A stretch of DNA of 64,000 nt from Petrolisthes cinctipes (GCA_033782935.1 JAWQEG010000286.1:5311001-5375000), one strand, 5' to 3'; counted from the stretch's first letter, positions 25,839-37,887 are shown. The notes: generated by a model from the sequence alone, not told the origin. A program made the numbers and translations.

Positions 25839-26736
25839 CATTAAGAGGTTCTTTTTGACTAACCTTTGCTGCATATTTGACCAATCTGTCACTTGGTTTA
25901 TATTCTATTTTAGCAGCTTCAAGCCTGGACTCCTCTGTTAAAAGCAACACATACTGTATGTACTCAATGATCTGGTATACATTATCCGCTTTCATGTTAC
26001 CTTGTGTGTTCAACCACTCTGACCCTTTTAAGAGTTGTTTAGCATCGCTAATGGTCGAACCTGCTAACGCTAGAGCCGTACTTGAATTAGCTGTTCCACA
26101 ATTACTCACTGTCCTTTTACCATTCTGTGTACCCATGCTAGTGGACCGCCAAACTGCCCCCCACCGAAAACATCTATGAGGTATTCACAAAGCTGTTTAA
26201 AATTATTTAAGTTATCTGGATCCGTGAAAGCAGTTGCAGTCAGTAATGTGCTAGCATTTGAGTCTGGTTTAATATGACCACGTACGAACCTTATTTTCCC
26301 TTTGTCATCTGTAATTCCTGTAGGAAGCATATTATCTTCACAAACCCTTAGAAATGTATGGATATTATAGTTAACATCGTCTCCAGTGAATTCTTTCACT
26401 GTATGAGCTTGGGGAAGAACATTAATAGTAGCAGAAGTGTTAGTTGCCATTGTGTGTGATGATGTGTTAGTATGTAAAGCCGTAGAGTAAGTACGTCCTG
26501 ACCTGGTTTTACTAGGTGAAATGTTAGAGGTAAAACTAGTAAACAAATCAGTTAATGAGGTAGATCTAGTAAGAGGAGGACTATTAGTTGTCACTCTATC
26601 TTCTTTTATGTCTAAATCTAGGACAAGAATATTTTTACTTACGGGAGAACTTACACTTTCTATTGTACTCACACTTAAATTAGTGATTTCTGTTGAATCA
26701 ACTAAGCTTTCATTACTTTCAAATATTGTTTAACTA
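25839..26736 (-). pseudogene. gag: Gypsy-1 gag, 5' part
   Basis: Read on the minus strand, a Ser/Thr-rich N-terminal segment leads to a likely ATG at 26450 (MATNTSATINVLPQAHTVKE), then a capsid-like region. The frame extends upstream of this ATG without another methionine, back to about 26736. A frameshift near 26120 separates it from the next open stretch (GSTISDAKQLLKGSEWLNTQ and on), which runs to the Tc1/mariner-like insertion at 25838. The assignment as gag rests on its place before the knuckle, protease and RT rather than on a strong motif. The first codons are duplicated, inverted, at 61085-61299. Confidence 0.72.
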
Positions 26737-28062
26737 TGTTTAAGCTTACGAAGCGAAAACAATGAGGTACCGGATTTTTCTTCCATTCATTACCTGTCAC
26801 TCTGCGTGAAGATTCACAAAGAACATTCCTTCTGGTATATATACGTGAAGATATACGCATATAGTACTCTAAATTATGAATACATAGAATTTGTAATGAG
26901 GTGATATTTGGTAATACGTTTATATATTTATATATCCTAATGTGATGATGTTAGGATGTGTATGTATTTGTAAATATATGTACCTAAGCTACTGACCACG
27001 AATAGTTGAGTAGGCTTTGATAATTAGTTGGATAGTATTCCAGTAGTCGTGTGACGTCGTACTAATTACCAAGCCAACGTCCTTTCCTGGATGTTAGCAC
27101 TGTCAACTGAAGAATGTTGATATGTTGATTGAAGTACTGTGTAGCTGCGAAGCACTGTTTAGCTGCACTGTAGTAGTGAAGTTATTTGAGCTGCTAATAT
27201 AGTCTCTCACTGTAGTTGAAGTATTCACCTCACTAGGCCATACTGTAGTGTCAGTATAGTAGTAGTGGTAGAGTAGTAGTATGGTGCTGGTAGTGTGGTA
27301 GTGATGAAGCAACCAGTGTGTGGTAGGATGACGCAACCAGTGTGTGGTAGCGCGGGACGATTAGCGAGGCTAGCTTTCTGTGCTGACTCGACTCGACTGT
27401 CTGTCCTTCACTTAATTAACCCCTTGCTTCTCCTTCACTTCACTTCTCCTATCTTCTCTTTTTACTTTTGTGTCTTTTCTTAGGTTATCACTTGCTATTA
27501 ATTGTTTTGTTTCTCTCCTTTTTCCACCATATATGTTCGTATCACCACCGTTGTTCACCAAATATGTGCTAGTGGAGCGGTCGGTCACTTACACAAATCG
27601 GTTGTTGATGTCGTTGTTGTTGTTCTTGTAGGGTGGTAGGCTTTTGTCTTTTCGGAGTATATTTTTAGAATAGGTTAGGTATTATTATGGTATGGAGAGT
27701 TAGCACACCTTGTCTTAGTTTAACAAGATTTTATTAATAACCCAAGTGGTAGTACAGTTTCACAAAAGGGTTAAGTTAGGCTTAGGAGCTAACTTTAAAG
27801 AGAGAGATGGCTATGGGACCCCTTGTGTAGCGATTGGTTGTCTCTAGCATACTACTCTATAGGAGGGCACAAGAAGAGCTCTCTGTGTTGTCCCCCGTGA
27901 CTTGTGACGTCACTTATTGTTGAGGAAGCTTGGTTCCCATGGACCCGTTTATGTCAGGTCAGCTAGTTTGAGCGATCATGTGAGGGTACATGGTATGACT
28001 CCCTAGGTATATGTAGATATATTATATGTAGATATATGTAGTTATAACCGGTACAATGAAAA
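26519..28062 (-). repeat. Left copy of the inverted Gypsy-1 leader/LTR segment
   Basis: This whole segment matches the reverse complement of 59768-61299, including the start of gag, the long leader, the possible LTR (27565-27707) and about 350 bp beyond it. The match even runs into the first minisatellite units (GTACAATG then TTTAATAATGACAA). Differences are few; the main one is a short extra tandem copy near 27300-27345 (CAACCAGTGTGTGGTAG twice). A primer-site-like TTGGTGAACAACGG (complement) lies just inside the proposed LTR end. Confidence 0.85.
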
Positions 28063-30088
28063 ATTTAATAATGACAAGCATAAAATATACAAATTTAATA
28101 ATGACAAATTTAATAATAATTTAAAAATGATTTAATAATGACAAACTTAATAATGACAAACTTAATAATAACAGATTTAGTAATGACAAATTTAATAATG
28201 ACAGATTTAATAATGACAGATTTAATAATGACAAACTTAATATCACAAATTTATAATGACAAATTTAATAATGACAGATTTAATGTATTGACAATTCATA
28301 ATGACAAATTTAAGAATGATAAATTTAATAATGATAGATTTAATAATGACAAATTTAATAATGACAAATTTAATAATGACAAATTTAATTATGACAAATT
28401 TAATTATAACAGATTTAATAATGACAGATTTAATAATGATAAATTTAATAATGACAAATATATTAATGACAAATTTCATAATGACAATTTTTTTATAATG
28501 ACAAATTTAATGTATTGAAAATTAATAATGACAAATATATTAATAAAATATTTATAATGACAAATTTAATAATGACAAATTTAATAATGACAATTTTTTT
28601 ATAATGACAAATTTAATATATTGACAATTAATAATGACAAATTTAGTAATGACAAAATTAATAATAACAAATTTGATAATGACAAATTGAATAATGAAAG
28701 ATTTTATAATGACAGATTTAATAATAACATATTTAATAATGACAAATTTAATAATGACAAATTTAATAATGGCAGATTTAATAATGACAAATTTAATAAT
28801 GACAAATTTAATGACAAATTTAATAATGACAAATTTATCAATGACATTTAATAATGACAGATTTATTAATGAATGATTTAATTATGACAGATTTATTAAT
28901 GACAAATTTAATAATTAAAAATAATTTAATAATACCAAACTTAATAATGACAAATTTAGTAGTGACAAATTTAATAATGATAGATTTAATAATGACAAAT
29001 TTAATAATGACAAATTTAATAATGACAAATTTAATAATGACAATTTTTTTATAATGACAAATTTAATATATTGACAATTAATAATGACAAATTGAATAAT
29101 GACAGATTTTATAATGACAGATTTAATAATAACATATTTAATAATGACAAATTTAATAATGACAATTTTAATAATTGCGGATTTAATAATGACAAATTTA
29201 ATAATGACAAATTTAATAATGACAAATTTAATAATGACAATTTAATAATGACAAATTTAATAATGACAATTTAATAATGACAAATTTAATAATGACAAAT
29301 TTAATAATGACAATTTTAATAATGACAAATTTATTAATGATAAATTTAATGACAAATTAAATAATGACTAATTCAATAATGACAATTTTAATGACAAATT
29401 TAATAATGACAAATTTATTAATGACATTTAATAATGACAGATTTATTAATGAATGATTTAATTATGACAGATTTATTAATGACAAATTTAATAATTAAAA
29501 ATAATTTAATAATAACAAACTTAATATTGACAAATTGAATAATGACAAATTTAATTATGAAAATTAAATAATGACAAATTGAATAATGACAGATTTTATA
29601 ATGACAGATTTAATAATAACATATTTAATAATGACAAATTTAATAATGACAATTTTAATAATTGCGGATTTAATAATGACAAATTTAATAATGACAAATT
29701 TCATAATGACAATTTAATAATGACAAATTTAATAATGACAATTTTAATAATGACAAATTTATTAATGATAAATTTAATGACAAATTAAATAATGACAAAT
29801 TTAATAATGACAATTTTAATGACAAATTTAATAATGACAAATTTATTAATGACATTTAATAATGACAGATTTATTAATGAATGATTTAATTATGACAGAT
29901 TTATTAATGACAAATTTAATAATTAAAAATAATTTAATAATAACAAACTTAATAATGACAAATTTAATAATGACAAATTTAATTATGAAAATTAAACAAT
30001 GACTGATTTAATAATGACAAATTTAATAATGACAAATTTAATAATGACAGATTTAATAATGGCAGATATAATAATGACAATTTTTTTT
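28063..30088. repeat. 15-bp minisatellite block 1, AAATTTAATAATGAC orientation
   Basis: About 2 kb of a 15-bp unit AAATTTAATAATGAC with frequent variants (CAGA for CAAA, TATATTGACAATT insertions, small deletions). Fifteen is a multiple of three, so the array gives long spurious open frames such as repeated MTNLI or NDKFN. They have no start context or domain and are not genes. Confidence 0.97.
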
Positions 30089-32901
30089 ATAATTAGCACC
30101 AAGGGTATGGAAGAGAGTAGATGGACATGGATGGTGTGGGACGAGAGTGGCATGGATGACAGGAAAGATTGGTTTGGTTAAGTATGCATGGGTGTGTGCG
30201 TATGCACCTGTGAATGAGAGGAATAAGGCGGGGAGAGAGAAAATGAGAGATTTCTGGAAGTTGAATGGGTGTTTGAGGAAGTTTGAGAGTGGGAGGAAAA
30301 TTGTAATGATGGGTGATATGAATGGGAAAGTAGGAAATGAGAGAGTAGGAAGTATTGTTGGTAAATGGGGTGTGGAATGAGTGAATGAGAATGGTGAATA
30401 TCTGGTGGACGTCTGTGCTGAGAGGGGGTTGTTCTTGGCTAACACCTTCTTTGAGCACAAGATGATCCACCGGTATACATGGAGGAGAAGGGATGATAGA
30501 GGAGAACAAAAGAGTTTAATTGATTATATAGCAGTGGATGAAAGACTACGGAAAGATGTGATGGATGCGAAAGTAGAGAGAGGAATGGTTCAGTGCTCTG
30601 ACCATTTTGCTGTCCTAGTAAGGATGAAGGTCAGGGTTAAGTGGGAGTACTGTAGGAGGGATGAAGGGGAGAGCAAGAGGCAGGTGGCAAGTGGAAGATT
30701 AAATGACACTGAGTACAGAGAGGTATATAAGAGGAGGGTGGGTGAGATGTTGGAGGATGCAAGGCTGAGTATGGGGGAGGGAGTGGGAGTGAATGATATG
30801 TATAAAATGTTTAAGACAATAGTATTGAAGACAGCAGCAGAGGTAGTGGGATATAAGTCACAGAAGAGGGGCAAGAAAGGGAGTGTTTGGTGGTCAGAAG
30901 AAGTGAAAGATGCCGTAAAGGAGAAAAGGAAGGCATATAGGAGAACATTACAGAGGAATGTGTCAGAAGAAGTGAAAGAGAGGTGGAAGAGAGAATATAA
31001 TGTATGTAAGAGACAAGTGAAGAGGATGGTGAGTGAGAGTAAAAGGAGAGTGGATGAGGAGTTTGGCAGGAAACTGAGTGAACAGTTTAAAGAGAACAAG
31101 AAATTATTCTGGAAGGAGGTTAAAAGAGAAACAGGAGAAGAAAAGTCTGGCAGTGTGAGAATGAAAAGATAGGATGGAGTTACTGTGAGTAGAAGTGAGG
31201 AAGTGAAAGATGTGTGGAAGAGACATTTTGATGGTCTGATGAATGGGGGGACGGGAGGGAAGGCGGTGGTGACATGCATGGGGATGGAGGCAGGTGGTAG
31301 ACAACAGGATGTACAGGGAGAATTAGAAAGGGAAGTGGTTAGGAAAGCAATAGGGAAGTTGAAGATGGGGAAGGCACCGGGGGTGTATGGGATATCTGCT
31401 GAAATGTTAAAGTGTGGGGAGGAGGTAGTGGTGGAGTGGATGTTGCTTATATGCACATTGGTTTGGAGGCAGGGAGAGGTGCCAGAGGATTGGAGGAGAG
31501 CCATAATTGTACCTTTCTATAAGGGGAAGGGGAATAAGGAGGAGTGTGGTAGTTATAGGGGAATAAGCCTTCTTAGTGTACCGGGGAAGGTATATGGGAA
31601 GGTTCTTACTGGAAGACTGATTGAAGTAACAGGGAATAGAGTTAGTGAGGAGCAGGGAGGGTTCAGAAAGGGTAGAGGATGTGTGGACCAAATATATGCA
31701 TTAAAATCAATAGTGGAGAAATATATTGGGAAGGGTAGAAAGTTGTATGTTGCCTTCATGGACTTGGAGAAGGCATACGATAGGGTTGATAGGAAAGCTA
31801 TGTCAGAGGTGTTGTGAATTTATGGTGTTGGGGTTTTTTTGCTGAAAGGCATTGAGGCCTTCTATGCAGGTGCAAAAGCATGTGTACGGGAAGAGGGTGA
31901 TCTAAGTGAGAGTTTTAATATTAGTGTAGGGCTGAGACAGGGATGTGTTATGTCACCATGGTTGTTCAATATATATATGGATGGTTGTATGAGAGAGATG
32001 AAAGCCAAAGTGAATGGTCTGGAGGTGAAGTTGAGGCTAAATGAAGCAAATTGGTCCTTGAAGTTTATTTGCGGATGACACTGTGTTGATGGCTGAGAGT
32101 GAAAGGGAGTTACAGAGAGTGGTAGACGAATTTCAGTCTGTGTGTAAACGAAGGAAACTGAAGGTGAATGTTGGCAAAAAAAAAGCGATGGTGTATGAGA
32201 GAGCAGAAACTGAAGTGATTGACTTTGCTACACCTACAGAGTGGGAGTACCAACTGGGACTAAAGGTGAGATAACTCTGAGGGGTGAGAGGATGGAGGAA
32301 GTGAAGGAATTTAAGTACCTGGGTACAGTTCTGTGTAAACATGGAAGTATGGAAGGAGAAATTAGGGAGAGAGCAGTGAAAGGTAGACAGGTCATAGGAT
32401 CATTGGGAAGGATTATGAAGGGTAGAAGTGTGAGTATGGAGGTGAAAAGGGGTCTGAAAAACTAGTATAATCCTGCCGACACTGACATATGCATCAGAGA
32501 CATGGACATGGAGTAGGGCGCATCAATCTAGAATAGGTGCTGTGGAAATGAGTTACTTGAGAGGAGCATGTGGGGTGTCTAGATGGGATGGAGAAAGAAA
32601 TGAAAGAGTATACGAGAGATGTGGTATGAGTGAGAAGGCAATTGGTATTGAGTGGGAAGTGGTTGAGAGAGTGAAACGTGATACACTGAGATGGTTTGGA
32701 CATGTGGAGAGAATGCAAGGCGAGGAATTTGTAAAGAAGGTGTATGGAAGTGAAGTTGTGTTACCTGGTGTGAGAGGCAGACCGCCGGTTAGATGGCAGA
32801 ACAGAGTGGAAGAGTATGTAAAGGAGAGAAACGTGAGGAGCAGAGGAGGTCTTGATCAAGTAAGGAGGGAGTGTTGAAACAGGGAGAACTGGAGACACTT
32901 C
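30089..32901 (+). mobile_element. RTE-like non-LTR retrotransposon, copy 1 (5' truncated, decayed)
   Basis: One plus-strand coding region runs from an endonuclease through reverse transcriptase to a C-terminal RWFGHVERM block. It sits between minisatellite of the forward orientation on the left and the reverse orientation on the right. The beginning of the endonuclease is missing. A closely related copy on the opposite strand lies at 45113-55735. The endonuclease-RT layout and the C-terminal block resemble RTE/BovB-type LINEs; the clade is my inference. Confidence 0.85.
30147..32877 (+). pseudogene. LINE ORF: APE-type endonuclease and reverse transcriptase, disrupted
   Basis: Endonuclease motifs are MMGDMNGKVG, SLIDYIAVDERL and the final CSDHFAVLVR. 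After a basic linker, RT shows GKAPGVYGISAEMLK, YRGISLLSVPGKVYGK, EEQGGFRKGRGCVDQIYALK, FMDLEKAYDRVDR and LRQGCVMSPWLFNIYMDG, and the catalytic FADD box at 32068-32079. The C-terminus has TLRWFGHVERMQGEEFVKKV and RGRPPVRWQNRVEEY. Stops in one frame occur at 30378 (TGA), 31170 (TAG) and 31815 (TGA). Frameshifts occur just before FADD, near 32240, and near 32463. The copy at 54257-55735 lacks the 31815 stop and the 32240 and 32463 shifts, so those arose in this copy. Confidence 0.9.
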
Positions 32902-34180
32902 AATATATTAAATTTGTCAATATTAAATTTGTCATTATTAATTGTCAGTATATTAAATTTGTCATTATTATATTTGTCATTATTTAATTTGTCATTATTA
33001 AATTTGTAATTATTAAATCTGACATTGTTAAATCTGTCATTATTAAATTTGTTAATATATTAAATTTGTCATTATTAATTGTCCATATATTAATTTTGTC
33101 GTTATTAAATTTGTCATTAATAATTGTCAATATATTAAATTTGTCATTATTAAATTTGTCATTATTAAATTTGTCATTATAAAATTTGTCATTATTAAAT
33201 TTGTCATTATTAAATTTGTCGTTATTAAATTTGTCATTATCAAATTTGTCATTATTAAATCTCTCTTTATTAAATCTATCATTATTAAATCCATCATTGT
33301 TAAATCTGTCATTATTAAATTTGTTATTATTAATTGTCAATATAGTAAATTTGTCATTATGAAATTTGTCATTATTAATTGTCTATATATTAATTTGTCA
33401 TTATAAAATTTGTCATTAATAAATTTGTCATTTTTAAAATTTGCCATTATAATATATGTCATTAAATGTCATTATTAAATTTGTCATTAATAATTTTGTC
33501 GTCATTAAATTTGTCATTATTAAATTTGTCATTATTTAATTTGTCATTATTAAATTTATCATTAATAAATTTGTCATTATTAAATTTGTCATTATTAAAT
33601 TTGTCATTATTAAATTTGTCATTTTTAAATTTATCATTATTTAATTTGTCATTATTAAATTTATCATTATTAAATTTGTCATTATTAAATCTGTCATTAT
33701 TAAATCAGTCATTATTAAATTTGTCATTATGAAATTTGTTATTATGAAATTTGTCGTTATTAAATTTGTCATTATTAAATTTGCCGTTATTAAATTTGTC
33801 ATTATTAAATTTTTCATGATTAATTGTCAATATATTAAATTTGTCATTATTAAATTTGTCATTATTAACTTTGTCATTTTTAAATTTATCATTATTAAAT
33901 TTGTCATTATTAAATATGTCATTATTAAATCTGTCATTATTAAATCTGTCATTATTTAATTTGTCATTATTTAATTTGTCATTATTAAATTTGTCATTAT
34001 TAATTGTCGTCATTAAATTTGTCATTATTAAATTTGTCATTATTTAATTTGTCATTATTAATTTTGTCATTATTAAATCTGTCATTATTAAATTTGTCAT
34101 TAATAAATCTGTCATTAATAAATCTGTCATTATTAAATCTGTCATTATTAAATTTGTCATTATTAAATTTGTTATTATTT
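32902..34180. repeat. 15-bp minisatellite block 2, reverse orientation
   Basis: The same 15-bp unit as 28063-30088 but on the opposite strand (GTCATTATTAAATTT). Orientation therefore flips across the LINE at 30089-32901. Low-complexity frames such as repeated LSLLN come from the repeat. Confidence 0.96.
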
Positions 34181-35285
34181 AAGGAATGACATAGATAGTA
34201 CATAGGTATGAACTTATATACAGTTTGTGGAGGGGGTAGGGAAGGAGGTGTCAGTGGGATGGGGTAGAAGGAGGTGTCGGTGAGGGCAGGTCACGTGTTA
34301 ATCCCCTTGGGCGTCACCTAGGTGTGGGTGAGGTAAGGTGAGGTGAGGTGTGTGTGGTGAGGGAAGGGACATTTCTACCAAGGATCTCATTATTGGGTCT
34401 AATTTATACATACCATAACTAAGGTTGAAATTGCGGTATTTTTCAATGCACATTGATTCGATTATCTTACGTTTTCTAAAGTCGTTGCTTTTATACATCA
34501 GATGGCTACCTTGCCAATCAATTCTATGATTGGCATTACAAACATGGTTAAAAATAGCATTGTTTAAATTACACGTCTTAGTGGGATATTTATGTTCCTT
34601 AATTCTAGTTTCTAGGTTTCGGCCAGTCTCTCCTATGTAAACTAGTTCACAATCTTTGCATGGAATTTTATATATCCCTGCTTCTGTCGGGGTTCTAAAT
34701 TTGTTTTTTACTAACTTTGATTTAATAGTTGAGGTGTATTTAGAGGCTATATTTACATCACTTGTGTGACAAATAGACCTCACCATACTCAAATCAGAGA
34801 TGTAAGGCAATGTGAGAAAACGTTTCATTTGTGTGGTGGGGTTTTTTGGAGCATAGTGAGATTGCCTTGCTTTAAGGTAGGCTTTTTTTATGAACCAAGG
34901 GGGGTATTTTAAATTTTGAAAGATTTTCCAAATCAGCTGATTTTCTTCATGTATATGCTCTGGACTGCAAATTCTGAGGGCTCTAAGGAACATGAATGAG
35001 ATGACAGACAATTTTGTGGCCGAATGATGATACGAATAGTAATGAATGAACAAATTACACCGACACCTCCTTCTACCCCATCCCACTGACACCTCCTTCC
35101 CTCCCCCCTCCACAAACTGTATATAAGTTCATACCTATGTACTATCTATGTCATTCCTTACTTCTCGCTAGACCACTGAAGATGGTGGCAGTGTCCACCG
35201 AAACTGTTTGGATATATATATTATTTCCGTCAACAAGAGTGGGTTTTATTCACCGTTTATGATCATCACGCCAGTGTGATTTCAC
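34181..35285 (-). mobile_element. Penelope-like element fragment with inverted terminal repeats
   Basis: A minus-strand GIY-YIG coding remnant lies between two inverted copies of a sequence of about 100 bp: 34181-34281 (AAGGAATGACATAGATAGTA and on) and 35045-35159 (complement). Beyond the second copy, 35160-35285 is a tail with ACTGAAGATGGTGG and CCACCGAAACTG, which together resemble a hammerhead-type core. It sits inside reverse-orientation minisatellite. Terminal repeats, GIY-YIG endonuclease and hammerhead-like motifs are known of Penelope-like elements. The RT domain is almost entirely lost. Confidence 0.82.
34298..35056 (-). pseudogene. Penelope-like GIY-YIG endonuclease with RT C-terminal tail
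   Basis: The frame of 271 codons starts formally at 35113, but its first 19 residues lie in the terminal repeat. Real similarity starts near FIHYYSYHH. Residues 30-90 fit the region after the RT palm in Penelope-like proteins (MFLRALRICSPE, YPPWFIKKAYLKAR). The endonuclease has GIY at residues 146-148, CKDC at 152-155, YIG at 159-161, R170, EHK at 173-175 and an acidic E219 in KIIESMCIEKY. The CxxC between GIY and YIG is a feature of Penelope-like endonucleases. The reverse transcriptase is missing upstream, so this is a 5'-truncated copy with an intact endonuclease frame. Confidence 0.87.
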
Positions 35286-35560
35286 CACCATTGTTATTAT
35301 TTAGTTTGTCATTATTAAATTTGTCATTATTTAATTTGTCATTATTAAATTTGTCATTATTAAATTTGTCATTATTTAATTGTCAATATATTAAATTTGT
35401 CATTATTGAATTGGTCATAAGTAAATTTGTCATTATTAAATTTGTCATTATTAAATTTATCATTATTAAATTTGTCATTATTAAACTTATCATTATTATA
35501 TTTGTCATTATTAAATTTATCTATATTAAATTTGTCATTATTAAATGTCAATATTAATGT
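35286..35560. repeat. 15-bp minisatellite block 3, reverse orientation
   Basis: A short continuation of the GTCATTATTAAATTT array after the Penelope-like element. It passes directly into (GT)/(GA) microsatellite at about 35556. Its mirror image is 38291-38606. Confidence 0.95.
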
Positions 35561-35934
35561 GTGTGTATGTGAGAGAGACTGTGTGTGTAATATAGGGAGA
35601 GAGAGATTAATGTGTATGTGAGAGAGAGAAAGAGAGAGAGAGACTGTGTGAGAAAGATAGAGAGATTGATGTGTGTATGTGAGAGAGAGACTGTGTGTGA
35701 GAGATAGATAGAGAGAGACTGTGTGTGAGAGATAGATAGAGAGAGAGTGTGTGTGTGAGAGAGAGAAATAAATTGTGTGAGAGAGAAAGATAGATTTCGT
35801 GTGTCTGTGAAAGCGATAGACTGTGTGTGTGTAAAAATATATATGATATTATAAAAAAAATTTGTAAATTAATAAAAATATAAATAAATAAAGATTTAAA
35901 AATAGATTATTATTTGGCCCTCCTTTTCTTCTAT

Positions 35935-35939
<5 letters not shown>

Positions 35940-35982
<43 letters not shown>
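35940..35982. repeat. (TC)n microsatellite
   Basis: About 21 uninterrupted TC dinucleotides in the left palindrome arm. The right-arm partner is the longer (AG)n run at 37888-37949. Confidence 0.95.
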
Positions 35983-35987
<5 letters not shown>

Positions 35988-36035
35988 GCTTAAATAATAA
36001 TGTGTTTAACTTTCCTTAGTAAAAAAGAAATATAT

Positions 36036-36217
36036 AAATATTAATTAATTATCCCATGAAATAAATGGGTTTAATATTAATTAATTATCCCATGAAATAA
36101 ATGGGTTTAATATTAATTAATTATCCCATGAAATAAAGGGGTTTAATATTAATTATCCCATGAAATAAATGAGTTTAATATTAATTATCCCATGAAATAA
36201 ATGGGTTTAATATTTAT
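36036..36217. repeat. 35-bp tandem repeat, left arm
   Basis: About five copies of a unit built on TTAATTATCCCATGAAATAA followed by ATGGGTTTAATATTAA, with some units shortened by loss of TTAA. The inverted counterpart is at 37520-37830. Confidence 0.9.
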
Positions 36218-36474
36218 CAATAATTAATTAAGGTGTAAAGAAATAAAAATAACAATTAATTTGTTGAAAAAATTATCATAAAAAAAAAACGTAATAATAA
36301 AAGAGTCTGCTAAAATTATACCATTTTCTTTGATTAATAAACCTATAGAAATTGGTGTCAATATTGGAACAACTTGATTCCTCCAAACTATTCCAGGCAA
36401 CAGGAGATAGAGAGAATCTTGGTTCAAAATTAATCTTTGAATGGCAGTCCATAAACAGGGGTTACTGAGTTGTG

Positions 36475-36740
36475 TAACCCTCCCCCCAACCCCCCATTCC
36501 CCCTACACATACCCCCTCCCTCCCACCCATGTCCCTACCCCCCGTAACACCATACCCCCCAAACCCCACCCATACCCCCCCTTGAGAGAGAGAGAAAGAG
36601 AGAGAATTCTGGGGCCAAAATGTTTCCTTTCAATAGCACTTCATAACAATGGTTACTGAGTTGTCTTACCCTCCCCCCTACCCCCCAACCACTCTACTCA
36701 TACCCCCTCCCTAACACCCATGTCTCTACCACCCTAAGAC
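36475..36740. repeat. C-rich tracts of the left palindrome arm
   Basis: Repeated runs of 4-7 C (for example CCCCCCAACCCCCCATTCCCCC near 36482 and a second set near 36670) in two direct copies of a block of about 190 bp that starts with GAGAGAATCTTGG or GAGAGAATTCTGG and includes GGTTACTGAGTTGT. The complementary strand could form G-quadruplexes. Confidence 0.75.
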
Positions 36741-36999
36741 GTGGAGGGGGGGTGGTAGGTTCGAATGAGTAAACCAGCTTCGAATTAACACCAACATCAA
36801 CTCATTCTGTCTCTCTCCCCCCATACCTCCCCAACCACCCAACCCAAACCCTTCCCTACACCCCCTATAAAATGGTTCACCAAGTTGATTCATTCGAAGC
36901 TGATTCACACATTCAAAGCTGGTTCATTCGAAGCTGGTGGTTGGTGTCATTATACAATAATCAAGGGATGGGGTAGGGAAGCGGGGTGAGAGGTATTAT

Positions 37000-37270
37000 G
37001 TTAGGTGGGGTAGGGGCATGGATGTGAGGGAGGGGGTTTGTATAGGGGGATGGGGGGTAGGGGGGAGGGTAAGACCACTCAGTAACCCTGTTTATGAATT
37101 GCTATTGAAGGAAAAAAATTTGGCCTCAGAATTCTCTCTTTCTCTCTCTCTCAAGGTGGGGGGGTAGGGGAGTGGGGTGGAGGGTATGGTGTTAGGGGGG
37201 GTAGGGGCATGGATGTGAAGGAGGGGGTATATGTAGGGGGAATGGGGGGTTGGGGGGAGGGTTACACAAC
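37000..37270. repeat. G-rich tracts of the right palindrome arm
   Basis: Mirror of the C-rich tracts. 37045-37069 holds four closely spaced runs of 3-6 G, and similar sets occur at about 37156-37205 and 37236-37261. These fit the simple G-quadruplex pattern on the plus strand. Confidence 0.75.
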
Positions 37271-37519
37271 TCAGTAACCCCTGTTTATGGACTGCCATTC
37301 AAAGATTAATTTTGAACCAAGATTCTCTCTATCTCTCTCTCTCCTGTTGCCTGGAATAGTTTGGAGGAATCAAGTTGCTCCAATATTGACACCAATTTAC
37401 ATAGGTTTATTAATCAAAGAAAATGGTATAATTTTAACAGACTCTTTTATTTTTTCGTTTATTTTTATGATAATTTTTTCAACACCTGAATTATTTATTT
37501 CTTATTTCTTTACACCTTA

Positions 37520-37830
37520 ATTAATTATTAATAAATATTAAACCCATTTATTTCATGGGATAATTTATTAATATTAACCCAATTAATATCATGGGATAAT
37601 TAATTAATATTAAACCCATTTATTTTATGGGATAATTAATAACCCATTTATTTCATGGGATAATTAATTAATATTAAACCCATTTATTTCATGGGATAAT
37701 TAATAACCCATTTATTTCATTGGATAATTGATATACCCATTTATTTCATGGGATAATTTCATATTAAACCCATTTATTTCATTGGATAATTAATATTAAA
37801 CCCATTTATTTCATGGGATAATTAATAAAT
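37520..37830. repeat. 35-bp tandem repeat, right arm
   Basis: Inverted copies of the left-arm unit (AAACCCATTTATTTCATGGG then ATAATTAATTAATATT). There are more units than on the left, and their lengths are irregular. Confidence 0.9.
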
Positions 37831-37882
37831 ATTTATATATTTCTTTTTTACTAAGGAAATTTAAACACATTATTATTTAAGC

Positions 37883-37887
<5 letters not shown>

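Larger units (their letters stand above)
19828..27707 (-). mobile_element. Gypsy-1: decayed Ty3/Gypsy LTR retrotransposon
   Basis: Read on the minus strand, this contains a leader (27564 down to about 26740), gag, a CCHC knuckle, an aspartic protease and reverse transcriptase, then stops abruptly just after the RT palm at about 19828. RNase H, integrase and the 3' LTR are missing. Gag is split by a Tc1/mariner-like element at 21765-25836. Several frameshifts are present. A possible 5' LTR is the 143-bp segment 27565-27707, which has inverted 7-bp ends TGTGCTA/TAGCACA; this boundary is uncertain. The leader and gag start are also present in inverted orientation at 59768-61299. Confidence 0.85.

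Noticed and set aside
28138..29788. Long MTNLI/NDKFN-type frames on the plus strand and KFVII-type frames on the minus strand
   Set aside because: A 15-bp repeat unit keeps frames open; the text is low complexity and differs among blocks without any sign of selection. The same holds for 32984-34203, 43667-44862 and 55804-59499.
30053..31759. Large minus-strand frames opposite the RTE-like LINE (for example 30590-31504)
   Set aside because: They are antisense shadows of the LINE coding strand, rich in Ser/Pro/Leu, with no domain. The same holds for 54209-55733 on the plus strand opposite copy 2.
36224..37520. Mirrored frames with PGIVWRNQVVPILTPISIGL in both palindrome arms, considered as a mitochondrial insert
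   Set aside because: I could not match them to any mitochondrial protein under either genetic code; their symmetry is explained by the palindrome.
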